Assembly: GCA_026225945.1 (NCBI GenBank)
Contig: JAMJFZ010003746.1
Location: 1,666,001 to 1,730,000, forward strand
Direction of reading: 5' to 3'
DNA length: 64,000 nucleotides
From: Cricetomys ansorgei
Lineage: Eukaryota > Chordata > Mammalia > Rodentia > Nesomyidae
In this document: in pieces, positions 1 through 9,844 of the stretch
How the letters are laid out: each line of letters begins with the position of its first letter
How positions within the stretch are numbered: position 1 is the first letter of the stretch
The notes under the pieces: model-generated
What the model was told of the DNA's origin: nothing
Seen by the model: only the letters and a program-made list of their open reading frames with translations
The model's database searches: none
Position numbers and translations under genes: made by a program

Positions 1-72
1 GAGCGCCCCGTGACTGGATGGCTGGCGGGACAGCTACATAGACAGAGGTACAGACTGCTGGCCGAGACAAAC

Positions 73-311
73 CTCCTTTCTCTTAAACTCCACCACAGCG
101 CTGGCAGTGTCCACACCTCCAGGGAAGGTGGGTGCTGAGTCATCCTCATCGTACACGGTCACTGGGAAGGACAGAGTCACCGTCTCTTTGTTGGCACCAG
201 TGCCCACGATGCACTCGGCCTTCAGCACATACTTCTCCTGAAGCTCCCGGTCCAGGGCCCAGCGAGTGCTCACCTCACTGTCTGGGTTGCAGCGAAAGGG
301 CTGACTCTCCC
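73..311 (-). CDS. Ret: RET exon 4 (end of cadherin-like domain 2 and calcium-binding linker)
   Basis: This is coding exon 4 of RET, the receptor tyrosine kinase for GDNF-family ligands. Read on the minus strand, the acceptor ends TTGGTGACAG at 312 and the exon runs to GAG at 73, followed by the donor GTTTGT. It is 239 nt and begins in phase 1, completing a Gly codon. It encodes residues 210-289. Visible marks are the segment RWALDREL, a conserved Cys, and [10 protein letters not shown], the acidic calcium-binding linker between cadherin-like domains 2 and 3. The human exon is 242 nt as I remember it. The missing codon is in PDSEVSTRW, where human has one more residue (PDSLEV). The donor, with T at +3 and +4, looks weak. 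The first 11 nt and the acceptor also lie inside an inverted duplication (301-443 with 2462-2609). The frame is intact, so the exon is probably functional. Confidence 0.96.
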
Positions 312-443
312 CTGTCACCAAGCAGAAGGGAATCCCGCATGACTGCTGGGTGGGGGATGGGGCGTGGCCTGCCTTGCTCATGGCTCCACCTAGAGTGGAT
401 GACAGACTGGACGGCTCTGCAGGGAGAGCTCAGGGCACCCTAG
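301..443 (+). repeat. Inverted duplication, arm A (spans the RET exon 4 acceptor)
   Basis: This segment is about 93% identical, by eye, to the reverse complement of 2462-2609. Over the roughly 118 bp core from GGGAATCCCGC to CACCCTAG I count six substitutions and two single-base gaps. A further stretch of about 25 bp extends the match into the first 11 nt of RET exon 4, with one gap of about 10 nt. The arm is not a SINE or LTR that I recognise. Similarity stops abruptly on both sides, as expected for a local duplication and inversion. Confidence 0.88.
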
Positions 444-1818
444 TGGTTATCTGTCTCTCTCTGGCTCTGAGGGGACAGCACGCATTACTCCAAATGCAGG
501 CTACCCAAGTTGTGTGTTGACCATTATTTTTTTTTTTTAATGGCTGGAGCCCCTACTCACACAGATGGTCAGACAAGTGTTGACACAGGGTCAGGTCTCT
601 TCTGGTGACCAGGGAGGGCTTCCCTATCTCTGTAGAGGGCTGGTGCAGGGGAGGGGTCCAGGAGAGCGGAGGCTATAGGCTGAGAGCCAGCTCTGGGTAC
701 TAGCTGGCTTAAGAATAATGCCAGCCATTTTTAAATCTCAGAAGTGGTATTTGCTCACTTTAGATAATGGAGAAGCATCACGGGTCCACGACTTTGAAAA
801 CAAGTAGCAGACAATGAGGTGTGCGTGACATTAAAACACAGGTATTTCTTGACGTGAAGTTTGCATTCCTGCTGTACACCCCCTAGGCGCGGGACTCTTG
901 TGGGACAGAGTCAGTCTCCTAGGGCCTTCATTTCTTCAGATTGGATGTTGGAGGGTGCAGGTCCACTTGGACCAAAGGGTCAGCTCCCCAGCCAAGGGTC
1001 ACTCCCTGCTGTGCCTGCTGACGTGAGCAGGATTCTTGGAGCTGGGCTCAACCTCCGTATCTAGCTCAGAAGAAGCCATCTGAGTCTCCGTAAGAATATG
1101 CCAGGAAGCTACCTGATTCCCGTGCCAATTCCAGCCTCATGCCAGCCCATCTTCCCACTCAGGATTCTCTCCTGGTGCCTCCTGTCTCCCCAGTCCTACC
1201 GTATACTACCCTGACCCTGAACCATACCCAACACAGGAGTTCAACTAAGCCTTTTAAATACAAGTGGAGACTTCTCCTATTCCCCTCCCACCTTCCATAG
1301 CTCCCCCTGCTCCAGGGAACAAAACTCTGATATGTTCCCAACATAACTAGCCTGATCCTGTTGGCCTCTGCTCCTCCCAGTGGCTAACTACACTCCAGTC
1401 ACAAAAGGTCCCAGTTTAGCCCCCTCTGGGGTTAGAGCCGTCCATCTGTCCATCCGGCACCAGCCCACCTTGTTTAGTGGCCCCTGCCCTAGTCACACAG
1501 GAAGTCTCCATCACTTCCTGTTCTCTCTGCTTTTCTTTCCTCTGCACTCCTTCCAGAAACCATCCAGTTTCCTTGACAGGTTCATGGGCTCCATCCTCTA
1601 GAGGACTAGCAGCGTCAGGCAGGCAAGATGCCAGCCGGTTTGTTTACAGTTGTACCCTAACCTCCTTCGATAGTATTTGGTCTGTGACAGACACTTAAGA
1701 GATATTTCTGGAATATTAAACAGTGGCAAAAACATCAGGTGACTCACTCTAAAGCTTTATAGCACTAGCCTGCTGGGCAACAGGACAAAGAGATAGCCCC
1801 CATGAGGCTTGCACTCAC
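312..1818 (-). other. Ret: RET intron 3
   Basis: This is the 1,507 bp interval between the exon 3 donor (GTGAGT, reading down from 1818) and the exon 4 acceptor at 312. Positions 312-443 are one arm of the inverted duplication described separately. I recognise no SINE or L1 in the rest and no coding segment. Short open frames here have no recognisable content. Confidence 0.9.
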
Positions 1819-2106
1819 CTTCCAAGAGCCTGTAGGTCACACTGATGTTGGGGCAGAGGAACTTCACAGGCAACAGGTGAAACCTGTAGAAAACGCCAGG
1901 GGGCCTGTTCTCCCTGATGCGGAAGGATGGGCCTGTCTCCGGGGTGCAGAGATCCTGGGGTTTGAGGGAGCTACAAGCTGGGAAGGAGTCATTGATGAAG
2001 GAGAAGTACACGCGGGCACAGCCTGGCCAATGACATTCGCCCTCTCGCTGGGTTGTGGACCCCAGGAAGACCTGGAGGAAGATGGTGAGCAAGGGGAAGC
2101 CACCAT
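1819..2106 (-). CDS. Ret: RET exon 3 (cadherin-like domain 1/2 region)
   Basis: Coding exon 3 of RET is 288 nt, the length I recall for human. The acceptor reads CTCACTACAG just before 2106 and the donor is AAG|GTGAGTGC after 1819. It starts in phase 1 (completing Asn from exon 2) and ends in phase 1, so its removal would keep the frame. The product reads [16 protein letters not shown], then [15 protein letters not shown] with the paired cysteines of the family, [20 protein letters not shown] and FLCPNISV. Two N-glycosylation sequons are visible, N-D-S and N-I-S, at the positions of human N151 and N199. Nothing in it looks damaged. Both flanking introns hold an arm of an inverted duplication. 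Confidence 0.97.
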
Positions 2107-3817
2107 CTGTAGTGAGAAAAGAAGACAGCCCCCTTTCAGGTGAGGAGTGAGGAATAGGGGCAGGAATTCCAGGATTCAGTGTGGTCCACAAGCCTCGGCC
2201 GCTACCTGCCCACCCCTGCTGCAGGATACTAAGGCCTGGACCATCAGTAGTCCTCCTATCTGCCCGTCTTGTCATTCAGGCTTCTGTTCAAATGGCCCCT
2301 CCTGAAAGAAGTACTCAAGACCTGGGCCTAATGTTTCCTGGTCCCTCCAGGCGGGTGACCTCGCAGCGTAGGCTCCTGCAATGCGTGCTGGCCAGCTGCA
2401 CCACTCCCTGCGCACTAGTCATCGAGTGCTTTTGTCACAGACACCCTTGGAAGGACAGCCTCTAGGGTGCCCGAGCTCTCCCTCAGAGCCGTCCATTCTG
2501 CCATCCACTCTAGGTGGAACCATGAGGAAGGCAGGCCACACCCCATCCCCCACCCAGCAGCCATGCGGGATTCCCTGCTGCTCGGTTGCTTGATGACGGG
2601 GAGAGTCTGTCCTTCCTTCTACCTTGAGGAAGAATTTCCAGTTAAGTTCTACTCCTGGGACATCACATCCCAGTTTAGTGAGGTCTAGGCCTCCGCCGAG
2701 GCAGGCATTTCCCAGGCCTTCCACCTTAAGCCTAGCCACAGGGTTCTCTTTGCTTTCCTGTAGCCTATATCGCGTTATTACAACCCCGCTGCAATCAGTA
2801 TTCTTTGAACTGTCCAAACTTCTGTGTGCTTCTTTCCTGACTAGACAAAGGAGTGCTCAAATGCAAGCGGCGTAGATCCTCAGGGACCTGCAGGTTCACA
2901 GCAAATTCCACCCTGGCCTCCACTATGAGACTTTCATTTGCCAGTTTCCTACTATGGCTCAGGAGGGAGACAGAGAGAACTAAGGTAAAACCAAGACCCA
3001 CCTCAGGGCCCTTCCTCCAGGAAATGTCTAGACTATGCTGGCAGGGAACTGCGGGTCTCAGCGCCCTCATATCACAGCTCTGGCTGCACTTGTTAGATAG
3101 GTCGGTTATTCTATACATCCTGGATGACATAGCTCGCTCCGTCCTCAGAATTCTACCCTGCCTCTTACTTGTGGACAGGAGCTTAAGGATGAGGAAGGCT
3201 GTGTCTCAGAGGAGGTGCTGGAAGGTGTGAGCTACCTGGTGTATATCATCACCACCTCGTGCCACACCAGCCTCCAGACCCCCTGTCCTCCCCAGGGCTA
3301 ACATCCTACGTGCCACAACTGCTGCTCCAGCCTCGGCTTTGTGCTGCTGTCTGAGTCTCCATCTGCTCTGCCTACCTCCTGGCCACCTCAGCCAGCCTGT
3401 TGCAGACGGGGAGACACGCTTCTTTGAGACCTGGTACTCTTCAGCAAGTTCCAGGTCACTGGTTAAATTAAGCCCCTGGGGTTTTCCCAGCCCCTGGCAA
3501 TCTCTCTCACAACCTGCACATCCTTATTCCCCACTGCAAATAGCCTCCGCTCCACAGAGAGAATGCTAACTCATTTGCATGGTTCTCCCAACTTCCAATA
3601 GCCTCAGGAGACCCAGAAGTAATCAGTGCTCCCCAAAGTCATGTGGGTCCCTCATTAGACTGGATACAACACAGCTGCCTACATCCTGCACCTTACACCC
3701 TTATCCACAGAAGCCTCAGGGAAGCCATCGTCAGCCCCAGACTGGCAGCTGATATGAGGGCAGCTTGAGGGGTAGGCCAAGATGGGGTAGGGATGCGGTA
3801 CCAGGCTGTTCCCTTAC
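2107..3817 (-). other. Ret: RET intron 2
   Basis: This is a 1,711 bp intron between the exon 2 donor (CGCA|GTAAGGG) and the exon 3 acceptor. It contains arm B of the inverted duplication at 2462-2609. The remainder is mixed-composition unique sequence with no repeat I can name and no coding exon. Confidence 0.9.
2462..2609 (-). repeat. Inverted duplication, arm B (in RET intron 2)
   Basis: This is the reverse-complement partner of 301-443. It carries a copy of the exon 4 acceptor region, including the first few exon bases, in the orientation opposite to RET transcription. It lies 356 bp upstream (in gene sense) of the exon 3 acceptor. Together the two arms bracket exon 3 with about 1.9 kb between them. 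Confidence 0.88.
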
Positions 3818-4084
3818 TGCGGATGCTGAGCTGTTCCCAGGAACTGTGGTCCAGGCTCTGGCTGAGGGACAGAAGGCCAGTGTTCTCATTGATGCGGATC
3901 CAGTCGTTCTCGTGTAGCCGAGAGCTACGGTAGGTGCCGTAGAGGTGCTGGCCCAGGCGGAAGCTGAACACTTCTTCGGGGGCATCCCGCAGGGCGTGGA
4001 CGTAGAGCAGGGGTGTGTTAGCTGGCTGGTCCACATACAGCCTCTCCCAGTAAGAATCCCTTGAGAAGTAGAGGCCAAGCGGGG
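3818..4084 (-). CDS. Ret: RET exon 2 (cadherin-like domain 1)
   Basis: Coding exon 2 of RET starts after acceptor TCTCCTGCAG and ends at the donor GTAAGGG. It encodes the N-terminus of the mature receptor, from [18 protein letters not shown] through [39 protein letters not shown] and [12 protein letters not shown], which form cadherin-like domain 1. It is 267 nt against 264 nt in human: the extra codon gives YRSSRLHEN where human and mouse have YRTRLHEN. The usual sequon in this part (human NRS, mouse NQS) is replaced by SQS, so that glycosylation site is lost. A Pro that I recall in human, mouse and rat is Phe here (EEVFSFRL). The frame is open and both splice sites are good. The phase (2 nt in, 1 nt out) matches the RET gene structure. 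Confidence 0.97.
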
Positions 4085-4419
4085 CTGCAGGAGACGTGAC
4101 AGTGTGAGTGGGGGTGGGAGAATTAGCTTTTTCATGGACAAATACGATTAATTAAAAATTCTAATCTTAGCAAGAATTTCTCACCTCTAGTCCAAAGACC
4201 ATGAACATAGATAGACATGACTAACAATTACACTGCATTAAAGCAAAGGAAGGAAAAAGAGAAAAGTACAAAACAGTTGAAAAATAACTCTCAGCTACCC
4301 AAGTGCGATAAGCCCCGAGATCATACACAATCCAGGAGTTCAATTAGCCTCTCAACAAACCACCTGGAGCCAGAGGGTTCAAAGATATGATTCACTGCCA
4401 GACAAGCAGCAGGGCAGGC

Positions 4420-4860
4420 AGCGGTCAGCAGAAACAAAGAAGAACACTGTATAAGAAAGCAATTACCCTTTATCAGAATATGCTCTTATATGTGACCCAG
4501 CAAGTTCTACTCCATTTATCCAGCAGAACTTAAACCATCCATCCATCAAATAACCCAATGTGGCAGAATTACTCATGGCAACCAAAAGCAGGAAACACAG
4601 ATGCCCTCCGGTGGGTATTCAGATAAGCGAACTGGTATATCCACACCACAGAATCCCACGGCAGGGATGAAAAGGGATGGACCATCGCCACACACGTTCA
4701 CCTGGGTGGGTATCAAGCTGAAGCGGTCAGGCAGAATGAACACACACAGTTGGATTCTCGGCGGGTTTCAGGTGATTAATCAGGCTGTTGGGTGGGAACA
4801 GGGTAGACAGCCTGGAACTGGCAGAAAGGGAATTTGGGAGGGATATAAATATCATAGGTC
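4420..4860 (+). mobile_element. Old L1 3' end fragment, sense to + strand
   Basis: The run from about TGTGACCCAGCAAG to TGGAACTGG has the layout of ancient L1 (L1M-type) 3' ends: a line on values before an in-place comparison, then ACTGGTATATCCACACC and GGGATGAAAAGGGATGGA. It has many differences from any young L1 and no open frame. The subfamily is not assigned. Confidence 0.6.
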
Positions 4861-4927
4861 CTGATGAAGAGACAGGCCATGTGGGCATAATCCAGTTACT
4901 AACACTGAACAGCTAAGATGCAATCTG

Positions 4928-5296
4928 TGACGGCTAATCCTGATTGTCAACTTGATCGGATTAGCGAACACCCCAGAGCTCAGCGAGCGCGCCACACACA
5001 CTCTGGGTGTGTCTGTCAGGCCATCTCCAGACAGGATGAAGTAAAGAGGGATCTGCCCTGAATGTGGGCTACTGTTCCATAGGCTGGGAACCTGAATGGT
5101 GTAATAGGAGGGAATAAAGAGAACCAGGACTGTCTCTGCTTCCTGCCCACTGAGATGTAAACTGTCCAGCTCCACCAAGCACTTATGCCAAAATGGGGAT
5201 AAAGAAAAAAAAAAAAAGGCCAAAACATACTTACCTCTTTTAAGTTGTTTCTGTGCATTATTTTTGTCAGAGCTATGGAAACTAAGTAACACAAGG
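4928..5296 (+). repeat. Common muroid interspersed repeat, copy 1
   Basis: It starts with a CTGATTGTCAACTTGAT-type segment and ends with a TATGGAAACTAAGTAACAC-type tail, the layout of a very frequent mouse/rat/hamster repeat whose 3' end normally reads AACCCTAACTAAGACA. I cannot give its library name with confidence. An internal A-run lies at 5206-5217. Confidence 0.55.
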
Positions 5297-5439
5297 TGAT
5301 GTAAAAAAGCTGAAGTCCTAACTGGAGAGGGCTGTGGGTGTTGGCCTCAGCTACAGCTCATTGTGCTGTACTATTGGTTTTGTGTATGCCCAATAAACTT
5401 TCATGATAATGTTTTCAAATAGTAAGAGCTCTTTAGAAG

Positions 5440-5765
5440 TCTTGTGCACACTGATGGTCAAAATTTGAAACAGAGTGGGTGCCATAGAAAACATATGAGG
5501 GTCCCTCAAACTACTTAACACAGACTCCCCAGAGGATCCAGCAATTTCATCTCCCAGTGCCATGCCAAAGAACTTAAATCCCAAAGAGATTTACACATCC
5601 ATTTCATAGTAGCATTAATCACCACAGCTAAAGGCAGATGTGCCTCTGGTGTCTATGGATGGGTACACAGAATGTGGAAAGTACAACACACCCATCATTC
5701 AGCCTTAATCTAAAGGAAAGATATTCTGATACTGTGTCAGTATGAACAAGCTATAGTCATCTGAG
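5440..5765 (+). mobile_element. Old L1 3' fragment, sense to + strand
   Basis: The sequence contains GATCCAGCAATTTCATCTCC, a stretch on CCAAAGAGATTTACACATCC and a TGGATGGGTACACAGAATG-like segment. These are typical of ancient L1 ORF2 3' ends and 3' UTRs. It is heavily diverged and sits between two copies of the common muroid repeat. Confidence 0.6.
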
Positions 5766-5770
5766 AGGAG

Positions 5771-6103
5771 GGAATCTCAATTGAGAAAATGCTTCCATAA
5801 GATTGGGCTGCAGGCAAGCCTGTTGAGCATTTTCTTAATTGGTGATTGATGGGAGAGGGCCCAGCCCACTGTGGGTGGAGCCATCCCTGGGTTGGTGGTC
5901 CTGGCTTCTATAAGAAAGCAGGCTGAGCAAGCCATCAGGAGCAACGCAGTAAGCAGCACCCCTCCATGGCCTTGTCATCAGTTGTCGCCTTTGATGACAG
6001 ACTACGGCGTGGAAGCATAAGCCAAATAAATCGCTTCCTCCTCAACTTGCATTTGGTTATGGTGTATCATCATAGCAACAACAGCCCTAACTAGGACAGA
6101 TGC
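5771..6103 (+). repeat. Common muroid interspersed repeat, copy 2
   Basis: This copy contains the segments GGGCCCAGCCCACTGTGGGT and GAAAGCAGGCTGAGCAAGCC and ends AACAGCCCTAACTAGGACA, which are diagnostic of this muroid family. It is in the same orientation as copy 1 at 4.93 kb. Confidence 0.7.
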
Positions 6104-8545
6104 CATTTGCAAAATTCAACCAAAGGTTTGAAGACGTGGCTCAGCAGTTATGAGACGTTTCTTGTCAGGCACTTAGTCACAGCAGACGAGAAAATAACTA
6201 ATGCAGACCTAAGCTGCCTGTTCTGAATCACTCGATTGGCGGCCAGGGAGGTAGGGGCTCTCCTAGGAAGCACGGAAGGGGAGATGGTGTCAGCCAGGAC
6301 AGAGGTAGCCTGGCCTAGAGGGTGGGGAGGACTGAAGAGGATGGCAAGTTCAGGAAAGAAGGAGCTGGAAGTGTCAGAAGCTAACTGGAGGCAAGAAGTC
6401 TAGCTTCTCCAGGCTACGAGATCATGACCTCAGCACACCTGTCAGAAACAACGGGTGGAACCAGCTTCTGGATTCCAGGCAAGACCACGATCTAAATCTG
6501 GGGCGACAAAGTGTACCATGCTCGGTGGAGTGGGGCACTGGTTTGCGCAAGTGCTGTACGCTCTGTGTCTTATTATTTTCCCCTCGGCTCCCAAAGATTA
6601 AGCCCTTCCTCTTCACAGGTTATTAGGAGCAAAATTTAGTTGATGGACATGAAGTTCTAGGAATGGTAGTTGCTGCCTGGTGCCATTCCCAGCATCTCCA
6701 CCTTTCTCCAGCTCCATCAGCACCATAACCACATCATCAAAATCATAGCCATCACTTGCATCTTCCCTACAACTGTTAGCATCCCCTTCAGTCCCATCTT
6801 CCGAGTCCACACGCAGTGCAGCTCTCAAAGCTCTCCCCGATCATCCCTTCGAGTCTGGACACCCCACTAGTGTAGAGCGGAGGACTCAGTATGCGCTCTC
6901 TCCTTAAACACCTGTCTTACTAGGTCTCAGAGTAGGATGGGTGGTAGCCTAGAGGAGCAGCTGGACAGAAGAAGAGACATGGTGTGGGGGTGGGGCTGCT
7001 CTCCCTGCACACCAAGGCATGGTCCTCTCATGTCCCATGCCCCGAGCTGGTCCTGTGGGTCACCATCTCTCACAATCATGTTAGCACTGCCCCGAGGGCT
7101 CAGCCCTCCAAGCCTCACACTGCAAGTGGGGACGGGATCTGCTGCACAGCCAAGGTTAGGGAGTACCGGGCGTTGGGATAGCCAGACCCGAGAGCTGTCC
7201 TCTACACACAGACCTAGCCTCTTCTCCAAGAAACCTGGGTACCAGGCTGTATCCAGTATGCACTTCGGCTACCACCTGCATTTCCAAACCCACCCAGACC
7301 AGCTGCAGGGGCCTCACTGAGATGAAGGATGCTCCCACCCAAATGTGATTGCCCAGCTGCTACTGACTTAATCATGGGTCTTGCTGGCAGGTCTTTCCGG
7401 CTTGTATACAAAGGAAACTGCCAATTAGGTTAGAATTGGTTTCTTTCCTAGGGCAAGGCCTGGCCACCCAAGTGGCCTGTGGATGACCAATGTATGGGTG
7501 ACCAGGTCCCTTTGGCTCCAGGGCTCTCTCTAGTGCTTTGTGGCCCCAGTTAACTACTGCTGGTACAACTGGGCCGAAGCACTACCAGTTTTGACCCTGA
7601 TGACTCTGGACGTGCAGCTGCTCCCCACATACCCAGCAGAGCATCATGATGCAGAACATGTCCACAAGCTGAGTGGCCACCCCACATACCTCAAGCTCCT
7701 TCTAAACACTCCATCCCAACACCCTTTGTGTCACCTTCAATATTCACCGATGAGATTTCTATAGTGCTGTTTTAAGCACATCAAAACATTTAATGGAGAT
7801 CAGGATTCCTGTCTCACTGAGCAATAAACCGAGACAGAGATGGCCCTAGGCCACACAGAGTGATCTCAGACATAGCCAGAGCCTGGCCTAGGCTCCTTTG
7901 TTCAGTGACAGCTGTTCATATAGTGCTTTTGGGAAACCAGGTCAGAGACTGGTCACCAGGACGGGGGGCCATCCGCTTATATGGCTGCAGTACCGGGTTG
8001 AAAATGCCACTGTGGAGATCCATCCATGTCTTCCCAGTTTATCCTCAAAAAGCCTGATGCCCCTAGAAGTTTCTTTGGCATTTATAAACTGGATAGTTAA
8101 TAGTTCAGTGAGATGGAGTCAGGGCAGGAGTCCCCAATCAAAGTGAGAGCTCGCGAAGCTGAGACTAGATGGAGTTTGCTCAGAGATGCCATCCCACCAG
8201 GGGTTCCTGCATGCAATGAGCACCCACAGGTACAGAAGCCAGTGTCTGACTCTCATGTGCCCGACTCACTGGACACAGAACTGACTGAGGATTGCAGAGT
8301 TCTGCCCTCTATGACTGCAAGGTCTTGGTATCACTGAACACGTCAGAAAGTGGATGGTGCAGTCATATTGAGCCATTCCTGCTTCTGCGTGGGTACCATG
8401 CCTGCAACATACAGCCTGTGAAAACCCTGCAGTGTGGGAGCCAAATGTATCTCCAGGCACCCATGCAGCAGGGATGCGCTCTGGGTGAGGCGGGAAGCTG
8501 GAGAGTCGGCTGGCAGTCCAGTGTGCCCTGATCAAAGACTGAGAT

Positions 8546-8546
<1 letters not shown>

Positions 8547-8588
<42 letters not shown>
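8547..8588 (+). repeat. (CAG)14 trinucleotide tract in RET intron 1
   Basis: There are fourteen uninterrupted CAG units, 42 nt. In the RET pre-mRNA this reads (CUG)14. The surrounding sequence is non-repetitive. Open frames through it on either strand give runs of Ser or Cys and are not genes. Confidence 0.97.
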
Positions 8589-8591
<3 letters not shown>

Positions 8592-8882
8592 GATGGAGAC
8601 TGCTTCAGTCTCTGGAGCAAAGCAGTGGCTTCTTCTTGGGATGGAGGTGGCAGATAAAGAAGTCCTAAGCATCTGCTATGGAGGAGAGTGGAGGGAACAC
8701 TGGACTCCAAAAGGACTCAGGGCAAAACATGCTGGGAATCCTGGGGTACCCGGCGTGGCAGAGCAGACCAGTGCTGAAGGCCCATCACTGGTGCCTGGGC
8801 CTTGTTATCTGTGGATGCAAGCCCAGAAGAGAGGCCACTGCCTTCACCCAGGCTGCTGTCCCTGCAGCACAGCTCTGGCTGA

Positions 8883-8965
8883 CAGCATGACATCGCAGCA
8901 GCAATTACTGTAATCAACTTAGACCAATCTGCCCAGTTATTTTTAGTCTAGATAGAGGCAGAGCG
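8883..8965. promoter_or_regulatory. Candidate conserved noncoding element in RET intron 1
   Basis: This is an AT-rich block in otherwise GC-rich unique sequence. It includes AGCAATTACTGTAATCAAC and CCAGTTATTTTTAGTCTAGA, with several homeodomain-type cores (AATTA, TAATCA). It lies about 8.8 kb downstream of the RET start, a distance comparable to the human MCS+9.7 enhancer. No repeat signature is visible. Assignment to that enhancer is an inference from position and base composition only. Confidence 0.3.
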
Positions 8966-9639
8966 AGAGGGCAGCCGTGGCTTCCCAGGCTTCCAGTTCC
9001 CTTGTTGAGTGTGGGTGTGGGGTGGGCCACTGGTTTCCAGCATCCTCCCCGTCACAGGAGGTTCCAGGACCCCCGCCTCTCCCGCACTAGCCGTGATGCC
9101 ATTGTTTCTGGTCTCCCAAGAAACTCAGACACTCAGTGGGCAGAGAAGACTCAACATCCATCATACAAGGACATCAATGCCTTCTCAAGAGACTTCTCAG
9201 AACTGACTGAGACGCTACTGGATGAAGAAGCTTCTCAGCCATGCCTGGCAGGAATGACAGGTCAAAGGCACTCAATTAAAAATGGCCGAAGGTGTTCTGT
9301 CCCGAGTAAGATATTTATACCATGGTCTCCAAGGCTCAGGGGAAACTGTGGAGGAGGGAACAGAAAGAATGTAAGAGCTGGAAGATGGGGAGAAGGGCCC
9401 TGGAATGTTATTCTCAGGGTGTGACACAGCCATTGCAAACACGATCTTATGGCAGCTGCTTGCAGGTGCCAACACTGGAACTGTACAACTAGCCATCCCT
9501 GTTGAATTACTAGCTACTGGTAGATTCTCAGGGAGGGAAAGTTCCCATGGTGAGTCCACAGGCTCCGATGGATAGTTCTAAACCTATGGTCTTGCAGAAA
9601 GCCCTGGCTAAAATCAGGGCGTTACAAAAATGAAACAGA

Positions 9640-9780
9640 AAGAGTAGAATCTGGGAAAGAGATCTGTAGAGGGTTGTGGTGATGGGGGTAGGAGGGAGAG
9701 AAAAGAGGGTGGTAGGTTAGTAAACATAATACACTATATACATGTATGAAATTGACAAACAAAACTTTAATAAAAACAAT
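9640..9780 (+). mobile_element. L1 3' UTR tail fragment
   Basis: A purine-rich G/A run is followed by ACATGTATGAAATTGACAAA and an A-rich end. This is the usual ending of rodent L1 3' UTRs in sense orientation. Confidence 0.6.
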
Positions 9781-9844
9781 GGTCAGAGGATCTGCAGAGA
9801 TCTCATGCACAACTGGCCAATGAGTATATACATAGAAGCTCATT

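Noticed and set aside
1432..1460. Short similarity (about 20 bp, AGAGCCGTCCAT...) in intron 3 to the inverted duplication arms
   Set aside because: Too short and isolated to call a third copy; it may be chance.
8434..8913. Ser- or Cys-run open frames across the CAG tract
   Set aside because: Intronic trinucleotide repeat; no coding evidence.
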